A stretch of 64,000 bases of DNA, taken from assembly GCA_016718825.1 (NCBI GenBank), contig JADKCL010000067.1, positions 89,457 to 153,456 of the forward strand, in the 5' to 3' direction. The position numbers and the translations under genes are program-made. The DNA is from Bacteroidota bacterium (lineage in GTDB: Bacteria; Bacteroidota; Bacteroidia; J057; JADKCL01). The notes below the pieces were generated by a model, which made no database searches, was not told where the DNA came from, and worked only from the letters and a program-made list of their open reading frames with translations. Of this stretch, positions 60,833 to 64,000 are shown in pieces (position 1 is the first letter of the stretch; every line of letters begins with the position of its first letter).

Positions 60833-61666
60833 TCAGTCCAAAACGTTTTTTTCGACCTTTGTCGCTAGCCACTGTGGGATTTCAGAAACCTTATCAATGT
60901 TCTTGGTGGCGACATACAAGACCTTGCGATAATTTTCGCGCAGAACCTTTGGCAACATTTCCTTGGGAAGTCCAACTACAAACGTCACCTTTTCCCAGAG
61001 CCATTTCGCCGCCACTTCACAAGAGAGCCAAGTGCTTGGAGCGAATCTAGTGAAAATCACGGCTTTCCTCATGGCTTTCATTTCCTCATCATTTATGTCA
61101 GGGACATCCCTGTCAGACCAGTCAGCTTTCCCGGTTCGTGCATGATGTACGCGAGTGGGAAAGAACAGCCTCGTGAATCCTGTAAGTTCTTGGATTTCAC
61201 TGCTGGATTCAAAACATTTTTCCAAGTCTTCTGGGTTATTGGCTTTTCTTTCAATTGGAGCTGGGAAAAAGGTTTCTGTGATTTCTCGATACAATTCCAT
61301 TAGATCTTTGTACTCCTCACTGTCCATCCGAGGTGTCGGTGCAACAATGAATGCGTCATACCGAATGATCTCATTATACTTGTTTCTCGCAATCGTCTTT
61401 CCCTTTTGAGTCTTAAGAAAGCCATCTAACGATTTTAAACTACTGATGTCCGTTTTGATCTTGGTGAAATTCCGACCTTTATTCTTGAGGAATTCTGCAA
61501 TTGGCTGGGGAATTTCCTTGTTCCAATCCTCATGGTGGCTTAGTGCCCTCGTGAGGATCCAGTACTTGTCCACTTTTCCAGGTCTTGAAATTTCAACTAA
61601 TCGATCTCCGTTGGTACGTTCGGCACTGGTGTCCTCTGATGGAACATCCTCCACGTTTTGAAGCAC
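60833..61666 (-). CDS. Protein of unknown function, low GC
   Basis: 277 residues beginning with a GTG (61664-61666). Features: RYDAFIVAPTPRMDSEEYKD and ELYREITETFFP in the middle, weakly like nucleoside deoxyribosyltransferase/TIR-type nucleotide-sensing folds, then AVIFTRFAPSTWLSCEVAAK and FVVGLPKEML. No catalytic residues are certain. One base off-frame upstream reads MISEF in front of VLQNVED, so an extra T in the TTTT run at about 61670 may have displaced the true ATG. Likely part of an imported cluster with the genes up to 62456. Confidence 0.5.
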   Translation of the reverse strand: MLQNVEDVPSEDTSAERTNGDRLVEISRPGKVDKYWILTRALSHHEDWNKEIPQPIAEFLKNKGRNFTKIKTDISSLKSLDGFLKTQKGKTIARNKYNEIIRYDAFIVAPTPRMDSEEYKDLMELYREITETFFPAPIERKANNPEDLEKCFESSSEIQELTGFTRLFFPTRVHHARTGKADWSDRDVPDINDEEMKAMRKAVIFTRFAPSTWLSCEVAAKWLWEKVTFVVGLPKEMLPKVLRENYRKVLYVATKNIDKVSEIPQWLATKVEKNVLD

Positions 61667-61714
61667 AAAATTCAGAGATCATCATGACCTTCCCTCCACG
61701 TCGATACTGACCTA

Positions 61715-61939
61715 TCATAATCGTTTTACGCTGATATCATGCAACTCAAAGCGAATTTGAAGGTTTTTGTGTGGGGGCTTATGTCGTTTGAGATCAGAGA
61801 TGACGATTCTTCGATCTTTCTTTTCAACTGTCACTCGGCCACCCCAATCTTCGTTGTCATGCCGCTCGAAAATATGCCCATCACCCAGTGGATCAATCCA
61901 AAGTACCAATCTTGTGATTTCTGTTTCGGGGTCGCTCAT
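61715..61939 (-). CDS. Small acidic protein or frameshifted tail of the upstream gene
   Basis: 74 residues from MSDPETEITRLVLW, beta-rich (HIFERHDNEDWGGRVTVEKK; LQIRFELHDISVKRL). It overlaps the upstream gene by 47 bases in another frame. Either a separate coupled gene, or the C-terminus of that gene after a single-base shift; the out-of-frame end of the upstream protein (RHERPRNRNHKIG) has no protein character, which favours the second view. Confidence 0.45.
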   Translation of the reverse strand: MSDPETEITRLVLWIDPLGDGHIFERHDNEDWGGRVTVEKKDRRIVISDLKRHKPPHKNLQIRFELHDISVKRL

Positions 61940-62456
61940 GACGATTGCTGCGGCTATACTGGTAGTGATACATGTACCACACGGTATACAGCAGTTCGAG
62001 AGGAGGAGGATAAATTTTTGAATCCTCTGGTTTGTGAGCGATTGTCTTTGCCCCAAATACGGAAACTGATTTCAGCCAACTCAGGAATTGTTCAAATTCC
62101 ATGTCGTCAAATTCGCCAGCAAAACGATTCTTGATTTCAACGATAAAGATGTCTTGAAACGGTTTGTAACTAGCTTCAATCTTATTAATTGAAATAGAAT
62201 CGATTGCTGGTTTTGGTCCAATTCGCTTCAAGACATTGCTCAAATAACCTCTGCCTTTGGACTTTATGCGGTGATAGGCTTTTTCGTCCTCTATACTTGG
62301 CCGGTTGACATACTCAAGTAACAAGGACCAATTTCCGTACCATTCATCCGTACGTGCATTTGTAACACGGGAATGCGCCTTCAGTCGGGTTATCAAGGCT
62401 TCGAGTCCAGATTGGTTGCGTAAGTCACTCTTGATGCTAATAATCTCAGCCATCAA
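61893..62456 (-). CDS. Protein of unknown function, low GC
   Basis: 187 residues. MAEIISIKSDLRNQSGLEAL, DEWYGNWSLLLEYVNRPS and the central DIFIVEIKNRFAGEFDDMEF are the notable stretches; VEIKN with acidic neighbours faintly recalls PD-(D/E)XK nucleases, without a full motif. Codon use is AT-rich like the next two genes. The last about 20 residues may be out of frame (see the overlapping small gene). Confidence 0.5.
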   Translation of the reverse strand: MMAEIISIKSDLRNQSGLEALITRLKAHSRVTNARTDEWYGNWSLLLEYVNRPSIEDEKAYHRIKSKGRGYLSNVLKRIGPKPAIDSISINKIEASYKPFQDIFIVEIKNRFAGEFDDMEFEQFLSWLKSVSVFGAKTIAHKPEDSKIYPPPLELLYTVWYMYHYQYSRSNRHERPRNRNHKIGTLD

Positions 62457-62593
62457 AATGATATGCGTGATCGGAAATTGGAATTGTCCTGGGAAATAGC
62501 TTTACCACAATGTTGTAAGAGTTATGCAAGGGAAGGAAAACATCCAGATGGGGCTGTGAGCAAGTACATTATTCATTTCCCGCCAACAAGTGG

Positions 62594-62981
62594 CGATGGA
62601 CTATGAAGGAAGGGGTGACCTTAGCTATTTGCAGGTCGCTGGCAGAAATACGGTCTCAAGGGGCGTGACACTGTAAAGGAATGGGTGAAGACATTTCGGA
62701 AAAATGGCGAAATTTGTTCTTCCGATTCAATTTTGGCCACTATGACCGATCAGGAAAAGCGCGATGCTGACGCCAAGGACCTTCGCATCAAGGAACTGGA
62801 GAGGCTGCTTGAGGACGAGCGTCTTCGCAGTCTGGCGTATTCAACGATGATTGACGTAGCTGAAGAGGAACTGGGGGTGCCCAATCGAAAAATCTGGACC
62901 AAAACAGTCCGAAGGAGATTGCCTCGCCGCAAAAAAGCGAGCATAAAGCGGCTTTGGAACTGTTGGGGTATTCGCGGCTGA
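62594..62981 (+). pseudogene. IS3-type OrfA remnant
   Basis: HTH-type pieces GRGDLSYLQVAGR and, in another frame, GLKGRDTVKEWVKTFRKNGE, then a leucine-zipper-like helix IKELERLLEDERLRSLAYS and EEELGVP. Shifts near 62650 and 62885 break the gene; correcting the second gives IEKSGPKQSEGD, the expected OrfA end. Confidence 0.65.
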
Positions 62982-62996
62982 GCTAGGGTACGACTA

Positions 62997-63740
62997 ATGA
63001 GTTGGCATGACGACGACTGCAGGATGGGGAGGACGGAAATCGTCGAGTTGGTCAAGAATCAGCGCAAGAATGGTCGGTTCGGTGCGCGGACACTTCTAGA
63101 ATCGATAGGACCCGGGTTGGAGGATCGCGGCCTTTAACATTGGTCGGGACAAACTGCTCGATTGCTGCGCGAGCGCGAGGGCATGCAGTGCGCCCTAAAC
63201 GCAAACTACGCACCACCAACTCCCCGCCATCATTATCGAAAGTGGCCTATCTCCTTGAAAATCTAGGAATTACACCAAGCCGGCAGGTTTGGGTCTGCGA
63301 CATCACTTACATTCGAACGAAGGGTGGTTTTCTGTACCTGTTCTTGATCACCGATGCCTATTCGCACAAGGTAATGGGCTTCCACCTGAGCCACACGATG
63401 GAGGCTAAGGGTGCGGTGTCCGCGCTGCGCATGCATTTTCGCAACGGATTTACCCCGAAAGGAAGCTGATTCACACTCCGACCGAGGAGTGCAATATTGC
63501 AGCACCAACTACGCGGGAAGGTCCGGTAAAGATGCTGGTATTGGGATCAGGCTGACCAGGGCGCCAGCCCACACCAAAACACGATCGCCGAACGCATCAA
63601 CCGTACCTTCAAAGAGCAGCTTTATATAAACCCAGACCTTTGACGGGTATAAGATGAATAGCCTGCCCAATGAATGCAGTGAGAGTGTACAATCACCAAA
63701 GGCCACACAGCAGTTGCAGCAGAATGACTGGAGCAGACTG
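62997..63740 (+). pseudogene. IS3-type OrfB (DDE integrase) remnant
   Basis: N-terminal fragment IVELVKNQRKNGRFGARTLL, then the catalytic core in pieces: VWVCDITYIRTKGGFLYLFL (first Asp), HSDRGVQYCSTNYAG (second Asp, other frame), and IAERINRTFKEQLYIN (Glu, third frame), followed by VRVYNHQRPHSSC. At least three frameshifts; inactive. Confidence 0.7.
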
Positions 63741-64000
63741 CAAGACCAGAATTTGCCGCTCCAGAGGGGGAGTGGAGAAAAGCTACGGCAATAAACAGCC
63801 ATCGGCGGAGGCGCTCGGCGCCCTCCCACGCCACCAGCGGTTTGATCGTTTATAGTTAAATCCATGGAGCCTGTAAAAGCCGTAGCCGGGACAAAAAAGA
63901 AATCCAATCAGCCAACCTATTTCAGGATGTTCTTTGGAAGTGTAAATTCACATTTCAGGATTATTGTCGAAACCTGTAAGGTTTTTCAGGACGATGCCAT

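Larger units (their letters stand above)
62485..63930 (+). mobile_element. Decayed IS3-family insertion sequence
   Basis: About 1.45 kb. Candidate ends: TGTCCTGGGAAATAGCTT at 62485 and, inverted at the other side, AACCTATTTCAGGATG ending about 63930; they match as inverted repeats with a two-base gap. Inside are OrfA and OrfB remnants in the order and size of IS3 elements, with several frameshifts. No target duplication is evident. Confidence 0.55.

Noticed and set aside
63920..63991. Spaced repeats that might suggest a CRISPR array
   Set aside because: Repeat unit is only 8 bases and there are three copies; no cas genes in the window.

Overview
The window looks like a chromosome segment of a Bacteroidota bacterium, possibly near Saprospiria or Chitinophagia; the exact lineage is inferred. 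Support comes from a SusC/SusD receptor operon, Bacteroidota-type promoter boxes (TTTG, then TAnnTTTG), many short lipoproteins and secreted proteins with AQ-type signal cleavage sites, a GWxTD protein, a WbqC-like protein, a DUF4105 protein and a DAHP synthase fused to chorismate mutase. There are no tRNA or rRNA genes and no CRISPR array.

Layout. 1-3.5 kb: end of a Cys-rich gene, a membrane protein, an M28 peptidase and an FKBP isomerase. 3.5-9.5 kb: a minus-strand susC-susD operon with two small secreted proteins, a terminator at its end and two palindromes at its head. 9.5-13.3 kb: DUF4105 protein, secreted caspase-like protein with an overlapping lipoprotein gene, DinB-like protein. 13.4-33 kb: mixed housekeeping and envelope genes (EamA transporter, TPR protein, aroG-chorismate mutase, WbqC, GWxTD protein, LpxL-like acyltransferase, YbaB, two GT2 glycosyltransferases, an orphan nuoG, superoxide dismutase, thioredoxin). 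33.3-39.3 kb: a coupled operon DUF4956 - CotH kinase/beta-helix - VTC-type polyphosphate polymerase - second CotH. 39.3-41.5 kb: TPR sensor histidine kinase without a partner regulator.

41.5-64 kb is accessory. It holds GC-rich hairpin repeats, a low-GC 503-residue unknown, a 9-kb RHS/YD-repeat gene with a variable C-terminal toxin-like tip and a small adjacent gene resembling EF-Tu domain 3 (candidate immunity), a PEGA-like protein, a lipoprotein, an intact and a broken SUKH/SMI1 immunity gene, a complete group II intron with its reverse transcriptase, a secreted HExxH metallopeptidase, an unknown low-GC three-gene cluster and a decayed IS3-family element.

Several genes appear broken by single-base shifts (CotH, a GT2 C-terminus, SUKH, the IS, perhaps two unknown genes), and the acyltransferase has no ATG. 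Whether these are real mutations or base-calling errors is the main uncertainty about gene integrity here.
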